The notes under the pieces: model-generated | Database searches by the model: none | What the model saw: the letters and a program-made list of their open reading frames with translations, nothing else | What the model was told of the DNA's origin: nothing | DNA from: Mercenaria mercenaria | Lineage: Eukaryota > Mollusca > Bivalvia > Venerida > Veneridae | Length of the DNA stretch: 64,000 bases | NCBI RefSeq assembly: GCF_021730395.1 | Contig: NC_069361.1 | Coordinates: 74,843,001 to 74,907,000 of the forward strand | Direction: 5' to 3' | Position numbers and translations under genes: made by a program | In this document: piece after piece, positions 1 to 18,405 of the stretch | Layout of the letters: each line of letters begins with the position of its first letter | Position numbering within the stretch: the first letter of the stretch is position 1

Positions 1-869
1 TCCCCCTAGGGTCAAATATGGCCCCGCCCCGGGGGTCACATGGTTTATATAGACTTATATAGGGAAAAGTTTGAAAATCTTCTTGTACAAAACCACATGG
101 CCTAGGGCTTTGATATTTGGTGTGTAGCATCATCTAGTGGTCCTCTACCAAGATTGTTCAAATTATCCCCCTAGGTTCAAATATGGCCCTGCCCCGGGGG
201 TCCCAAGTTTTACATAGACTTATATAGGAAAAAAAGTTTAAAAATCTTCTTGTCTGAAACCACAACACTTAGACCTTTGATATTTGGTTTGTAGCATTGT
301 CTTATGGTCTTCAACCAAAGTTGTTCAAGTTGTACCCCTTGGGTGAAAAGAGGCCCTGCCCTGGGGGTCCCAAGTTTTATATAGACTTATATAGGAAAAA
401 GCTTTAAAAATCTTGTCTGAAACCATAAGACCTAGGCTTTTGATATTTGGTATGATGCATTGTCTAGTAGTCCTCTACCAAAATTGTTCAAATTATGCCC
501 CTGGGGTTAAAAGAGGCCCCACCCTGGGGTCACTTAGTTATTATGTGAGTTATATAGGAAAAATACTTAAAAAATCATCTGATCCTATTTCCAAGACTGT
601 TTAATTATAACTACTTGATGACCCTAAGTAATATGATGTCACTTGATTGTGACCTTGACCTACTGACCTATTTTCTTGTTTTTTAAGATACAGCCTTGAA
701 ATTTTGATGACATACACAGTTTTGCACACAAATCGTAAAACTGAATTTCATTGACCATGAATGTGACCTGCTGACTTTCCTAATATTTTATCATCAGTTT
801 GACATTTGAAACATGTAGCTCATATTACTCAGGTGAGCGATCCAGGGTCATCATGACCCTCTTGTTTTT
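1..869 (+). repeat. Tandem-unit interspersed repeat with 3' hairpin end (left end outside window)
   Basis: Units of about 165 bp recur, each with AGACTTATATAGGAAAAA, a TTGATATTTGGTATGTAGCAT stretch, TGGTCCTCTACCAAAATTGT and a CCCCGGGGGTCCCAAGTTTT stretch. Unit starts fall near 50, 211 and 381. After the array comes a unique tail with GACCTACTGACCTA motifs, then TGAGCGATCC, a hairpin (844-860) and CTTGTT (861-866). This architecture, a unit array followed by a terminal hairpin, resembles bivalve Helentron-associated or pearl-type non-autonomous elements. The family name is an inference. No coding potential is evident. Confidence 0.75.
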
Positions 870-1832
870 TTTTAGGCCTAAGGTGTAGAGCCTTGATATT
901 TAGCATGTGACATCTAATGGTCCTCAATGAAGATTGTTCAAATTGTGCCCCTGAGGTGAAAAGAGGCCTCGCCCCGGGGGTCCCAAGTTTTACATAGACT
1001 TATATAGGAAAAAATTTTAAAAATCTTCTTGTCTAAACCCACAAGACCTAGGCCTTTGATATTTGGTAAGTAGTATTGCCTTGTGGTCCTCTACCAAAAT
1101 TGTTCAAATTATTTTTATAATCCTGGGGTGAAAAGAGGCCCTGCCCCGGGGGAGTGGGAGTGGGGGGGGGGGGGGGGGGGGGGGGGGTCTCAAGTTTTAC
1201 ATAGACTTATATCTAGGAAAAAACTTTAAAAATCTTCTTGCCTGAAATTGCAAGGCCTCGGCTTTTGATATTTATTATGTTGCATTGCCTTGTGGTCCTC
1301 TACCAAAATTATTCAAATCATGACCCTGGGGTGAAAAGAGGTCCTGCTCTGGGGGTCCGAAAATTTAACATAGACTTATGTATATAGGGAAAAAATAAAA
1401 ATCTTCTTGTCTGAAAGTTCAAGGCCTAGGCCTTTTATATTTGGTATGTAGCATTGCCTAGTGGATCTCTAACAAGATTGTTCAAATTATGTCCCTGGGG
1501 TGACCGCCCAGGGGGTCACTTGTTATATGAGTTATATAGGAATAAATAGTTTAAAAATTATCAGATCATATTTCCTAGACTGTTTAATTATAATTACCTG
1601 ATGACCCCAAGCGATTAGGGGTCACTTGAGTGTGACTTTGACCTACTGACCTACTTTCTTGTTTTTTAAGATACAGCCTTGAAATTTGGATGACATGTAC
1701 AGTTTTTCACACCGATCTTAAAACTGACTTTCAGTGACCATGAATGTGACCTACTGACCTACTTTCTAATATTTTTTTCAGTTTGCCATTTTACTCAGGT
1801 GAGCGATTCAGGGTCATTATGACCCTCTTGTT
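870..1832 (+). repeat. Second copy of the same tandem-unit element
   Basis: The 165-bp unit family resumes directly after the first copy's terminal T-run, in mid-unit (GGCCTAAGGTGTAGAGCC), and continues through units near 987, 1201 and 1370. It ends with the same tail: TGAGCGATTC, hairpin 1810-1826 (AGGGTCATTATGACCCT) and CTTGTT at 1827-1832. A run of about 30 G interrupts one unit at 1157-1187. The mid-unit junction at about 870 suggests the first copy inserted into a T-rich point inside this one. Confidence 0.72.
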
Positions 1833-1912
1833 TGATAATTGGCCAAAAAAATGCCATACGAAAACAACTTGTAGGTTGTTATATATACAGATTCAAGTGT
1901 TTTGTTATAATA

Positions 1913-2428
1913 TACAGTCGACATTGTATTAAGAGACCACCCAAGAGACTGCTAAGAAGTCGTCTTTTAATGGAATGGTCTCAATGAATTTCAGTCAGAT
2001 GAAAAGGAAAGTTATTTTTAACTGTTAATGTAACTGTATTTATTATGAACATAATATGTGATTTCAAAATCTGTTTCAACATCGTGAACACTTTTCCAAG
2101 TCTACAAACCATGAAAATTATGGCTAGATTGTTTGTCAGTTTGACTGATACAAATGTTAATTGCATTAAGTCACGTGCAAAATGTACTCGCTAATTACAC
2201 AGATGAAGAAATGCCCGGTAGAATTTTGGTACCCGGTCGCTTAATAGATACTTTTGTCGAATATATTACCTGTCGGGACTACATTACTGTGGTCGCTAGT
2301 CGTTTAATAAAAAAGTCGTTTAATGGAATGAATTTATATACTGAAAACGTTTGGGAGGGATTTTGACTGGTCGTTTAATACAAAAATCGCTTAATAGAGG
2401 TGGTCGCAAGTACGATGTCGACTGTATT
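1913..2428. mobile_element. Non-autonomous TIR DNA element, about 515 bp
   Basis: The ends are inverted repeats: TACAGTCGACATTGTATTAA at the left and a stretch ending GATGTCGACTGTA at the right, followed inward on both sides by GACCACC/GGTGGTC. The interior repeats GTCGTTTAATA-like motifs in several places. No transposase is present. The target duplication is not clear. The superfamily is not assigned. Confidence 0.6.
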
Positions 2429-2564
2429 GTATAGTACAATATTGTTTATACATCATTGACAGGTACCAGTTCATTATGTTATACTGCAGTAGAGAAAATT
2501 AGGTGCCTTCCAGTAGGGGACTTTGTATTGCATGGCAATACTTCATTCACTTGTTACTTCATGG

Positions 2565-2800
2565 GGCATCTTTGGTCAAGTGGTTTGAGGTCTGTTAGTT
2601 GTTCCTCAAAGCTGTGGATTGGACAGCTTGCTTGGTGCATAGAATTTGTTCATTTTTTGAAGCCATTAGGGCGGGCTTATGAAAGGTTTGTGGTTCTACC
2701 TAGGTGACCGTTTATGCAAGAAACCATGCCTGAAGAGGCACCTGGGGTCTACCTGCACCAAGTCTCCATATGGCCTATGATTGTGTCAGTTTGATGGAAA
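2565..2800 (+). repeat. Degraded tRNA-derived SINE
   Basis: The segment matches, with many changes, the better copy at 60868-61140. It has a box-A-like TTTGGTCAAGTGGTTTGAGG, then GAAAGGTTTGTGGTTCTACC, GCCTGAAGAGGCACCTGGGG, and TCTACCTGCACC in place of TCTTCCTCCACC. It ends with the TATGGCCTATGATTGTGTCAG stretch. It is old and probably inactive. The reading frame across 2456-2707 is fortuitous. Confidence 0.6.
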
Positions 2801-2930
2801 ATCAAATCTAACTAGGTTTTAGTCCAGCTTAACAGGAACAGGGAGTGTCAGTTTACAACAAGTGTTGTCAATATTAAATTTTCCTGCATGATAATAGGGT
2901 CGAATGAATAACTTTGTAATTTGTATTTTT

Positions 2931-3330
2931 ATGCCCCCCTTCGAAGAAGGAGGGGTATATTGTTTTGCAGATGTCGGTTGGCCTGATGGTCTGTATGTCA
3001 AAGGTCAAGGTCACATTGACCCGGAACAGTTTAACCGTTTCCGGACGCTTGGGCCTATGATCATGAAACTTGATAGGGATATTGATCCTGACAGCAGATG
3101 ACCCCTATTGATTTTGAGGTCAGTATGTCAAAGGTCAAGGTCACATTGATTCAAACCAGTAACACTTTTTTTGCCAAATAACTAGAGAATGCTTTGGTTT
3201 AAGATCTGATTTGATACAGAGGTCACTTATGACTGGTAAATGACCCATAATTATTGATTTGAGGTCAGGACGTCATATGTCCAGTGCACAGTGACCTGAG
3301 TTTTTTTTTGTCCTTTAGCAGTTATGAAGG
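2931..3330 (+). repeat. Bivalve interspersed repeat starting TATGCCCCCCTTCGAAGAAGG
   Basis: The palindromic head GCCCCCCTTCGAAGAAGGAGGG is followed by GGTATATTGTTTTGCAG and then by repeated phrases CAAAGGTCAAGGTCACATTG at about 3000 and 3129. This is typical of a high-copy repeat seen widely in bivalve genomes. The right side passes into the corrupted block near 3330, so the 3' end cannot be placed. A similar but damaged head is visible at about 14920-14960. Confidence 0.65.
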
Positions 3331-5752
3331 GATCGGGGGGCCCTTTTTGTGTTTCTATGGTTTTGGGTTTAAGTTTTATTTCAGTTTTATTTCTTTTGAA
3401 AAATTATGTTTTAACTAGCATTTGTACTGAAAACACTGAGAAAAATTTTTTAAAATAAGAGAATGTTAATTTTTTTTAATACGGGACTGTTTAAAATTTT
3501 TTTTCGAACAGAGATGGCAGTTTTTTATCCCTTTTCAGAGTGGTCCCCCTGGCAAAATACTTTAGGACATAAAACTTGTGGACCAAGTTGGGTTCCGGCA
3601 TCTTGTACAGCTCAGGGAAATTTTGAAACGTTTCCCAGGGGAAAGAAACACATAAACTCCCCGGGAAAAGAAAATGAGGAACCTGAAAAAATTGGAGGAT
3701 TAAAAAATCTTTTGCTTCTGAATGCATAATTGGGGAGTAGCATTTTGGGGAATTACTGTTGCTGTGTCGGGGGTTTTACCCCAATGTTGTGGCAAGAGCT
3801 GGATATTCTTTTTGGGAATACCTTTTCTAAAAAATAGAAAAGAAAAAATGAAAAAAAAAAAAAAGGGGACATTTTTTTTTGCACTATTTTAATACTAAAA
3901 AAAATTTAAATTTTTTTACGGGAAAAATTTTTCACTTTCTTTCATAAAGCAAAATATACAAGGGCTTTTAAAGCACGGGGTCACCCCAAACACCAAAAAA
4001 ATCAAAAGGGGAAAAGATAAGATAAAAAGTTTTTTCCCCGCAGCAGTGAGTGAAAAAACCCCAAAAAACTTCCATCTGTGCGTTGAACGTCGTATGATCC
4101 CAAAGGGTCATTGTAACCACCCCCCTTGGGTCTATATTCAGGTGAAAGTTAAAAAAATAAGGGTTTTCAGAAAACCCAATTTTACAGGTGGAAAAAAAAT
4201 TTAATTAGCTAAAAGAATTCAGTACATTAAGAATGGTGAAGGAACTGGTCAATCCAGCATTATGTTTCTTATTGGGGGGGGAAATTGGTTTTGGGTTGTT
4301 TTTTTTATTTGAAGCTTAACCAAATATAAAACAAATTTAATTCAAAAAAAACTTGAAATTTTTAAATGATTAAAACCCCAAAATCTTTCCTTTTTGGTGC
4401 TTTTTTTTTTTCTTACTTGTTTTAAAAAGGAAAAACATCAAAACGGTTTTTAAAAAAAGGATAATGCCCTTAAATATACCCCCCACAAAACCTTTGTTTT
4501 TTTCCCCATTTTGAACGGGAAAAGAAATAACACCTTATTCAGTAAAAACTATTATGAAGGGTGGAAATGACTGTTACACAGTTTTTAAATTTGGGCCCAG
4601 TAAAAACCCAAAAAGGGCCCAAAAAAAAAGGATGCTTTTGTTTTCCCCTTGAAAATTTTAAAAAAGGACTTTTTTGTGCCCAATTTCCCTTAGAATTCCC
4701 CTTGGGTTGTCTGCAGTCCCGTCCGCCCGAATTCGTTTTGTTCATTTTTCAGAAAGTATTTCCCCCAGGGTCATCAAACAGCAAAAGGAAAAAACTGTGC
4801 CCCCGGGGGTTTTTGTTTTGGATCTCACACTTTCCGGGACCGGGTTTTAGGGCCCCTTTGATTTATTTTAAAAAAAGGCATAAAAAGGGGCCTAACTTTG
4901 TGTCGCATGTATCTCAGAAGTTTTTACCCCAGTTTAAAAAACATTAATTTTAGGGGAAAGTTATTCAGCCAAATTGTGAATTTGGCCCTTTAGGGTCGTA
5001 CAACTTTAGAGGTTTTTTTTTGGCATATAAGTTTTAAACAGGTGTTCTCTTTTGGTTTAAAACTCAGCGGGGCCCAGATTTAGGGGTCCTTCCCCGAAAG
5101 GAAAAATACACTTTAAAGTTCTTGAAGGTTTGTGTTGAAAAACTTTTTAAAAAAATTTTTCCCCTGAGTCATAAAACCGAAAACAGAGACGGATTGGGGG
5201 TGGGGGGCTTTGATTTTTTTTTAGGTTTAAATGAAAATAAATAAATTTTTAGTTTTTTATTTTAAAAACCTTTTGGCCCCTTTTTATAAATCCAATGGTT
5301 TAGAGAGGCAGAATATTTGAATGAAGTTTATATTTTAAAGTCAGGAAAAAACTGGGGGGTCCCTTAAATACTAAATTTTCTTTTTCCCCCCCCCCGAAAA
5401 AGCAAAAAAGGGGAGGAGGTTTTAGTTTACTTTTGTCTTTTTTAAAATTTTTAAATTGATTTTTTGATAGTTTTTTCCGGGATTATTTATTAAAAAAAAT
5501 TTGTAAACTATTTTAGCAGAAAATCTTCCTTAAAACGCTTATTAAAGTATTTCTTTATTGTTCAGTTAATTGACCTTTGACCAACCTTACTCTCTTGCTG
5601 TGCAACACACATATATTAACAGGATTCTTGACAAAAGTTTGGCAGGATGAAGACTCATTGATTGTCAGTGAAAATATTCCATTTATGTTTTCTTATAAGT
5701 TCCCTTTACTTTCAGCTGTTTTGAATATTTATATTAGTGTTATCTTTTTCAG

Positions 5753-11160
<5,408 letters not shown>

Positions 11161-12479
11161 AAATTTCCCAAAAATTTGTGGAAAAACTTGTAGTCTTGGT
11201 GGATTCAAAGGAAATTAGTGGTTTCCCGGATATTTTTTGACTTGAGATTTTAAAATGACATTCACGTGGGGGAGGGGGCGCAGTTACCCGGATGTGACTA
11301 ATTTTTCAGTAATCGCCCTGGCCCGTTTTTAGAGGGAAAAAAATGGTTTTGAGTTTAGTTAACCCGGGACCCAAAGAGCAAAAAAAGGGGAACGAATGCA
11401 GATTTTGGTGAGTATATGACCCGACCTTGTTTAATTGTTTAAAAAAAATCGTTTAAAAAAAACCAGGTTTAAGAGAAATCCCACCCGAGGGCCAGTCCAT
11501 TTGGGCAAAAAATGTGGATAGAACGATTGCCCTTTTTTTACTAAGATCTGTTTTTAAAGGTAATGTTTTGGATAATTTGCCGAGACGCAGGAATTTTTTT
11601 CGGATGTGTTTTTAGACTTTAACAACGAAAAAAAAAATGGCAATCCCGGGTTCCAGTTGAATGAAAGTGAAAAAACTAAAAGAGTAAAAATTTTTGCTTT
11701 TTTTCCAAAGCTGGTTACATTTCCCGATTTAATTTTTGTTATGGTTTTTTGATCGTGACCAAGGGAAATTTTAAAATTTTTTGTGCTGTTGTTATTGAAA
11801 GTCGAGGGAAAATGTTTAAGGAAAAAGAGCTATAGAAGTATTCAATTACATAAAAAGAAATTTTGATAAAAACATGTTACCAACCAATTACAAATGATCA
11901 AAAGCTCATTTTTAAAAATTATCTTGATAAAATGGGGCCACACAAAGAGAAAACCCCAAAATAGTGCATTTGCAAAACCCCCCCTTTGGTTTAGTTTTGG
12001 TTTCTCTAATTGCAATTTGGGTTTGAAAACAAACAGGGATGGATCCTGGGCCAATGCCCAGGATGCACAGGTGGGTTGAATCCATTTAAATGAATTTAAA
12101 AATTTTTTGCCGTATTAAACCTTGGGTTTCCATATTTGATTTTAAAACTTCAAGTTTTAAATTTTGTACTTAAATTCTTTTTAAATGTACATGGGGTTTT
12201 GGCCCCTCTAAGGGAAAAAAAAAAATTTGTTCAGACACGGGAAAATCTGGGTTATTGGGTTTTACCTGATTTACATAAATTTTTTTTTTTGTCATTGTTG
12301 GTTGTCTAGGATAAGAAATAGGGTTGGGGGAAACTCTACAGGGCCTTTAGAACTCTCTTGTTAAAAAATTATTTGTTTTTTTTTTTGTTTTGTACGTTTA
12401 AAGTTTAAAAAAAATTTTGGCTTCAGATTTTATTAGAACAGTAGGAAAGGGATTTCTTTTTTTGCTCCCCCTGTTAAAC

Positions 12480-13200
12480 ATGACAAGGTGAGGGTTTTTT
12501 GAAACACCCTTCGTCAGTGTCCGTCGACAGCTGTCCGTCCTTCCCTCAACAATTTTTTTGTCTGCAGATATTTGGGTTTTATTTATGATTTTATTTTAAC
12601 CGAACTTTTCACCCAAAATCGTATCCCCCATTTAAAATTGGTTTTTCTTGAATGGCAATCCCGCATGGGTTCTAGAGGGTTTTGGCCCCCGAAAAGGGGC
12701 CCAAAAATTTGCAATTTTTCTTTTTGGGCCCAAAAGCAGCTTTTTTATGGGTTTGATTTTTTTCCAAACTTGCAAAAAACTTTTGTATCATAGTCTTGGT
12801 TCCTTTTTTTGAACTGGCCAGATTCCTCTGGGTTTATGAGTTACGGCCCTTGGGAAAAGGGGGGGAATTTGCTATTTTGAATTGTCTGGCCCCAATAGCA
12901 CTTCAGTTATGATTTTAATTTAAAACCAAAAATTGCACAAAAATTGTGTCCCCTAAAATTTTCGGTTCCTTTCTTTAAAAGGCCAGATTCCCTTTTAAAG
13001 GGTTTCCCGAGGTTTTGGCCCAAAAAAGGGCCAAAAAAAGCTTTTTTTTGAAATTTGCTATTTTGACCCGTCTGCACAATAGCAGCTTCATTTTTGGTCC
13101 AAAAATTTTCTATTTGGGCTTTTGCGCCATATAGAGAATTTTATTTATGGTTTTTATTCGAAAACAAAATTCCCCCCCCCCCCAAAAATCTACAACAACA
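12480..13200 (+). repeat. Tandem-unit repeat (GTCCGTCGACAGCTGTCCGTCC head), damaged
   Basis: After a GTCAGTGTCCGTCGACAGC head, phrases recur about every 250 bp: GGTTCTTGAATGGCCAGATTCC-like, GGTTTTGGCCC..AAAAGGGCC, TTGGGCCCAATAGCAGCTTC-like and TTTATGATTTTATTTTAACC-like. They are blurred by the homopolymer damage, but at least two to three units can be followed. It is an interspersed repeat, with no coding support. Confidence 0.5.
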
Positions 13201-13237
13201 ATTAAATCTTGGATTCCCGGGCGAATTGTCAGATCCC

Positions 13238-14110
13238 AAACTTAAGTTCAAGGGGTTATTTTAAAATTTTGATTACCCCCCTGATTGTAATTTAAAATGG
13301 ATTTTTTTCAGTAAGTTCTTATTGGACTTATTCGAAATTTCATTTTTTGCATTAGTTTGGGTGAGATGTTTTTGGGAGTTTAAATATGGACTGATTTTGG
13401 GCAAATTTTCCCTTTCCTTTTTTTCAAATTAAAATGGTTATATCTCGTAATAATGAAGATAATGATTGAAATTTAAATTTTGTAACAGATGGACTTGGAC
13501 AATCGGTTTGGAAGTTTAAAAAGACGGGAAATTTTTGACAAAATTCCTCCCTTTATTTTTTTTTTAAATGAAAAACCTTAGAGGCTTCCCCAAGAGATTT
13601 TGGGTTTTTAAAAGGTTTTTTTATGTTTTCCTTTGGGAAAGAAATATTTAATTAGATAAAAATCTTGATTGAACATTTATTTAATATGAATTTCTTCATA
13701 ATATTTTTTTGTATAGGCTTGTACTCTGTATCTTTTACATGCAATTCCCAAAGCAGGGTTACCTTCCCCCGATTTTAGTTTAAAAATTAAAATTTTTCTC
13801 AGTAAATATTTTTAGAACTTTTTGAAATTTTATTTTTGTCTTTAGTTGGGAAAGGGGGGAATCAGGGTAATAGCTATGGGGCTGATTTTATGTCCCCAAT
13901 TTTCCCCCTTTTGTTTTTAAATTAAAATTTGGGGGGATTCAGAAACCATTGAAGATAAAGATTTGAAAAGTCATTTTTTGCCACAAAATGGCTCGGAAAA
14001 ATAGGGTAGTTAATTTGACTGAATTTTTGAAAGATTACCTCCCCTTTTTTTTTTGTAAACGAATACTTCAGTAGCATCTAATGAGATTGGGTTTTTAAAA
14101 TTTTTTTAAG
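13238..14110 (+). repeat. Two tandem copies of an approximately 520-bp unit, damaged
   Basis: The segment 13238-13640 (TTACCCCCCTGATTGTAATTT, then TTTTCAGTAAGTTCTTATTG, TGGACTGATTTTGGGC, AATGAAGATAATGATTGAAA and CTTAGAGGCTTCCCC..GAGATT) is matched in the same order by 13760-14110 (TTACCTTCCCCCGATTTTAG, CTCAGTAAATATTTTTAGAA, GGGGCTGATTTTATG, CATTGAAGATAAAGATTTGA, AGTAGCATCTAATGAGATT). The divergence is largely of the homopolymer type. No gene is seen. Confidence 0.5.
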
Positions 14111-14200
14111 TCTTTTAGGGTATGGAATAAAATCTTTCAGTACAAAAAAGCCCCGGGGCATTTTAGCTTTGGACCTCAAACTTGGTATTTGGAAAATTTC

Positions 14201-14919
14201 CCCGACTAGGTTTAAAAAGGGGTGTTACAAGAAAAAGGTTTTTCCTGATGATATTTAATGTGTATTCCTGTGTTTCTCTTGTCAAAAATTTACAATCATT
14301 TTGGGGACCCCAATTGGTACTCAAGTGGATGAACAGGGCCAAACCCTGGCCCCCTTTTTTTATAGATCCTATACATTTTGACGCCCCCCCAAAACATCTT
14401 TGAAAAAAGAAACAATTACTTTAAAAATTTAAAATTTTAAAATGTTTTTGTGTAGGGAAAAGTAGTCATGTTTCTGGGTTTTTAAGATCAATAAAGGGCA
14501 TATCTAATGCATGTATAGCCCAAAAAAAGTTTAAAAAGTGTTTCTAATACCCAAAAAAATGGAAGCTTTTTTTAAAACCCAAAAGACTGGTTTTTACATG
14601 AAATTTTTAAATTTTAAATGTGTTCTACCCAAAATCGGTAAAATATTTTAAGGGCTAGGGGAAAATTTTAAAAAAAAAAAAAAGTTTGTGGGAAAAATTG
14701 CATTGGCTATTTTTAAACATCAATCTGACCCTTTTAATGTTGGGGGAAAAATAACCCGGGTTTCTTCCCTTCATTTTTTTTCAAGTGCAGGGCAAACAGG
14801 GTATTAACAAAAAAAAGGGGGGGAAAAAAGCGGTTTTTAAAAAAATTTTAAAAAATTTTTTAAAAAAAACTTTCTAGGACTTTAAATTTTTTTTAAAAAT
14901 TTTTTAAGAGTTATTATTT
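14201..14919. other. Corrupted stretch without recognisable feature
   Basis: The stretch is homopolymer-rich text with no repeat unit, conserved reading frame or palindrome that I could follow. Confidence 0.4.
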
Positions 14920-17425
14920 TCCGCTGGGAAAGGGGGAGGGGGTATAGTTTTTTGGGGTTGTCAGTTTTGTTTTTCTTTCCGTCCGTTTCCCGAACCAATT
15001 TTAAAAAAGGGAAATGGTTTGGGAAAATTTTTAATTTTAAATTTTATTATATGTTCCCACTATTTAAAGGAAAAACGGCCGGGCAAGTTTCAGTCAGATT
15101 TTCCCAAATAAAAACCAGATTTTGGTTTTTAACGGTATAGGGTTTCTATAAATATGGCAATTTTGCTTATTAAAATTTTGTATTTGGCCCAGAAAAAAAA
15201 GAAACTTAAATTTAAATTAAGTTTACCAAAAGGGGGATTTCCCCCACTCAATTTCGTCAGGATTCTTTGTAACTTCAGAGTTATTGGGCCCCTTTATTTG
15301 TTTAAAAAACCACATTTGTACAAAACCAAAAATAACAATTTTATAGAATTTTATTAAAAATGTTTCATTTTTTTGCTCGATTTTCAAAGTATAGGTAGAG
15401 CTATTGGACTCACCCATTGGGTCGGCGTGCCCGTCCCCAAAATTTTGGTTTAAATTCTTGTATGTTTTTGGGTATCTCAGTAACCACTAATGGGAAAAGG
15501 ATTGAAACTTCACTCATTTTTTTTACCAAGTAAAAATGGGTTTTTAAACCCCACCCGAAACACGAAGTGCCCCAAAGGTGAAACTTTTGTGATGGGCCCC
15601 GTGTCCGTGGGCCCCCCGGCCCTCGCAACAAAAAGACTGTTTAAAACTCTAGAGGTCACAATTTTGGCCCAAACTTAAAGAAAATTGGTCAGAATTTTAC
15701 CCCTTAATTTAAAACTTGGACAAATTCAAAATTGGGGCATCTGGGGTCAAAAAACTAGGTCACAGGTCAAATCAAAGGAAAAAATTGGGTTTAAAACTTA
15801 GGGTCACAAAAATTTGGGCCCCAATTTTTTAATGAAAATTTGGGCAGGAAAGTTACCCCTCAAAAAAATTTTGGACAAATCCCGATAAATTTTGGGCCCT
15901 CTGGGGTCAAAAAAAATAGGTCACCAGGTCAAAACAAAGGAAAAGGGTTTTTTAACCCCTATTTGAGGGGACAAAAATTTGGGCCCCCCTTAAAAGAAAA
16001 ATTGGGGCAGAATATTACCTCAATAAAAAATTTTGGCGAGTTTTATATTGGATCATCTGGGATCAAAAATAGGTCCAGGTAAAACAAAGGGGAAAAGCTT
16101 GTTAACACCTAGAGGTCACAATTTTGGCCCAAACTTAAGAACTTTGTCAGAAGTTCCTTCAATAAAAAACTTGGAAAAGGTTTTTGATATTGGGAAACGG
16201 GGTCAAAAAAATAGGGGCACCAGGGGCAAACAAAGGAAAAAGTTTTTAACACTCTAGAGGTCACAATTTTGGCCCCAAATTTTTTTTAAAATTTTGGGCA
16301 GAAAATTACTCCCCAAAAAAATCTTCGGGCGAGTTTGATATTGGGGTCATTGGGATCAAAAAAAAATAGGTCACCAAAGGGCAAATCAAAGGAAAAAACT
16401 TGTTAAAATTTGAAAGGGGACAATTTGGCCCAATTTAATGAAACTTGGTTTGAAAGTTACCTCAAAAAAACTTGGACGAGTTTGATATTTTGGGCATATT
16501 GGGGTCAAAAAAATAGGTCATCAGGGCAAATCAAAAGGGAAAAAATTGTTAACATCCAGAAGTCACCCAAATTTTGGCCCCCAAACTTTTAAAGAAAAAT
16601 TGGGCGGGTTATTACTTTTTTTAATAAAATTTTTGGGGCGCTTTCGATATTTGGGGCTCTGGGGGGCAAAAACAGGTCATTTAGGTCAGATCAAAGGGGA
16701 AAAAATTGTTAAAAACTCTAGAGGTCGCCCAAATTTTTTCCCAGTTTAAAGAAACTTGGGGCCGAATGTTATCCTTTAATAAATCTTGGACGTTTTTTAA
16801 AATTGGGGTTTTTGGGGTCCCAAAAAAAAAAGGGCACCCAAATCAAAAATTTAAAGGGAAAATTTTTAAAACGTTTGAAAGGGCCCCATTTTTTGACGTA
16901 TCCCCATGAATCTTGGTCAGAATGTTAATCTTGATGGTCTCAAGGTTCAGTTTGAATCTGGATCATGTAGGATCAAAAACTAGGTCACCAGGTCAAATCA
17001 AAGGAAAAGCTAGTTAACACTGTAGAGGCCACATTTATGGCCATATCTTAATGAAACTTGGCTAGAATGTTGATCTTGATGATCTATAGGTCAAGTTCAA
17101 ATCTGGGTCAGGTGGGGTCAAAAACTAGGTCACTAGGTCAAATCGAGAAAAAGCTTGTTAACACTCTAGAGGCCACATTTGTGACTGTATCTTCATGAAA
17201 CGTGGTCAGAATGTTAATCTTGATGATCTTTAGGTCAAGTTCGAATCTGGGTCATGTGGGGTCAAAAACTAGGGCACCGGGTCAAATCAAAGGAAAAACT
17301 AGGTAACACTTTAGAGCTCACATTTATGACCATATCTATATGAAACTTGGTCAGAATGTTAATCTTGATGATCTTTAGGTCAGTAGGTCAGATGAGCAAT
17401 ACAGGGCCTTCATGGTCCTCTTGTT
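14920..17425 (+). repeat. Helentron-like element with an array of 145-bp units, left part damaged
   Basis: A damaged GGGAGGGGGTATAGTTTTTTG head at about 14930 resembles the head of the repeat at 2931. From about 15640 the array repeats ACTCTAGAGGTCACAATTTT, CTTGGTCAGAATGTTA, GGGTCAAAAACTAGGTCACC and CAAATCAAAGGAAAAGCTTG. In the clean part the GAATGT motif falls at 16920, 17065, 17209 and 17354, a 145-bp period. The element closes with GATGAGCAATAC, a hairpin (17403-17419) and CTTGTT (17420-17425). Joining the head and the array into one element is an inference. Confidence 0.65.
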
Positions 17426-17497
17426 CAACTTTTATTTTCATTCTACTGACAAGGCTGTTGAATAGTCGAGCATTGCTGTCCCCGGACAGCTCTTGTT
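17426..17497 (+). repeat. 3' terminal fragment of a different hairpin-ended element
   Basis: Directly after the previous element comes GACAAGGCTGTTGAATAGTC, then GAGCATT, a perfect hairpin GCTGTCC/GGACAGC (17475-17490) and TCTTGTT (17491-17497). It is a separate family by sequence but has the same terminal layout. The array element ending at 17425 probably sits inside it. Confidence 0.6.
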
Positions 17498-18405
17498 TTC
17501 CATGAACATTTATTACCAACATGTAAAGTTGTGTACCCACACCTGGTCACCTTCACAATGCTGGTCACACAACTTCCTCAACATGTAAAGTTGTAAACCC
17601 TTACCCCCATCACTACCCACGTTCCAGATATCTTACTTGATTGTGTTCTCTTAAAGACTGCTGTTCTTTTAAGTTCAAATGTAATGAAATTATTTGCTTC
17701 TTAGTCTTTTTGCTGGATATATTTCTTTGCCATTTCTCAACACAAATCCATTCGGCAGGGGATACCAATTAATCGAATTTGCTTGTTAGTATAAATGTTG
17801 AGTACTCGGGCGTCAGCTGTTTTCTTCTAATAACTTCATGAACTGCTTGATTATCTTAGCTTTGGTCTGTAACGTACTTACGTATTTGCACACCGTGAAG
17901 CATTAAAAGTAGAAAAATCTAATGGACCACATTATTGGTCTAAATAGAACTTTGACCTTGCATGAGTCTGTCTGCTCAAATAGTTCTTCTCCACTGCATA
18001 CTGGGCCCTCTACTTTCTTTCCGAAATGGAAAAAAAAACAACAAAAGCAATTTCTCACGAACCTCTAATGAATGTATATCAGCAGTTTGGTTGGTTCTTA
18101 CTTCCCGTTGTTGTTACATAAGTATAGGTAATACAGAAACGGCTGTTAAATTTCCCAGCAGTGCTCGCATTAAATTTTCTTTAACGAAAAAAACCCAGTA
18201 TCATAAAATAGACATACTGACTTAAAACGGAGTGTCGAATCAAATTGGCAGCTATTATTTCGTTCTGGGACATTGATGTCTTGTTATATTTATGATATTG
18301 TATGGATAGTTTGACATTTTGTCGGTTTTTAGAGAATATGGCATTGTGATTTAATCATATAAAAAGTGTACTGTTACTTTCTTTTTGTGCAATAAAAACA
18401 AAATA
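17498..18405. other. No recognisable gene or repeat
   Basis: The stretch is normal-looking A+T-rich DNA. Short imperfect repeats of ACATGTAAAGTTGTRAACCC occur at about 17520 and 17581. The open frame at 17962-18225 (plus) has no domain, signal peptide or neighbouring splice sites that I could support. Confidence 0.5.
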
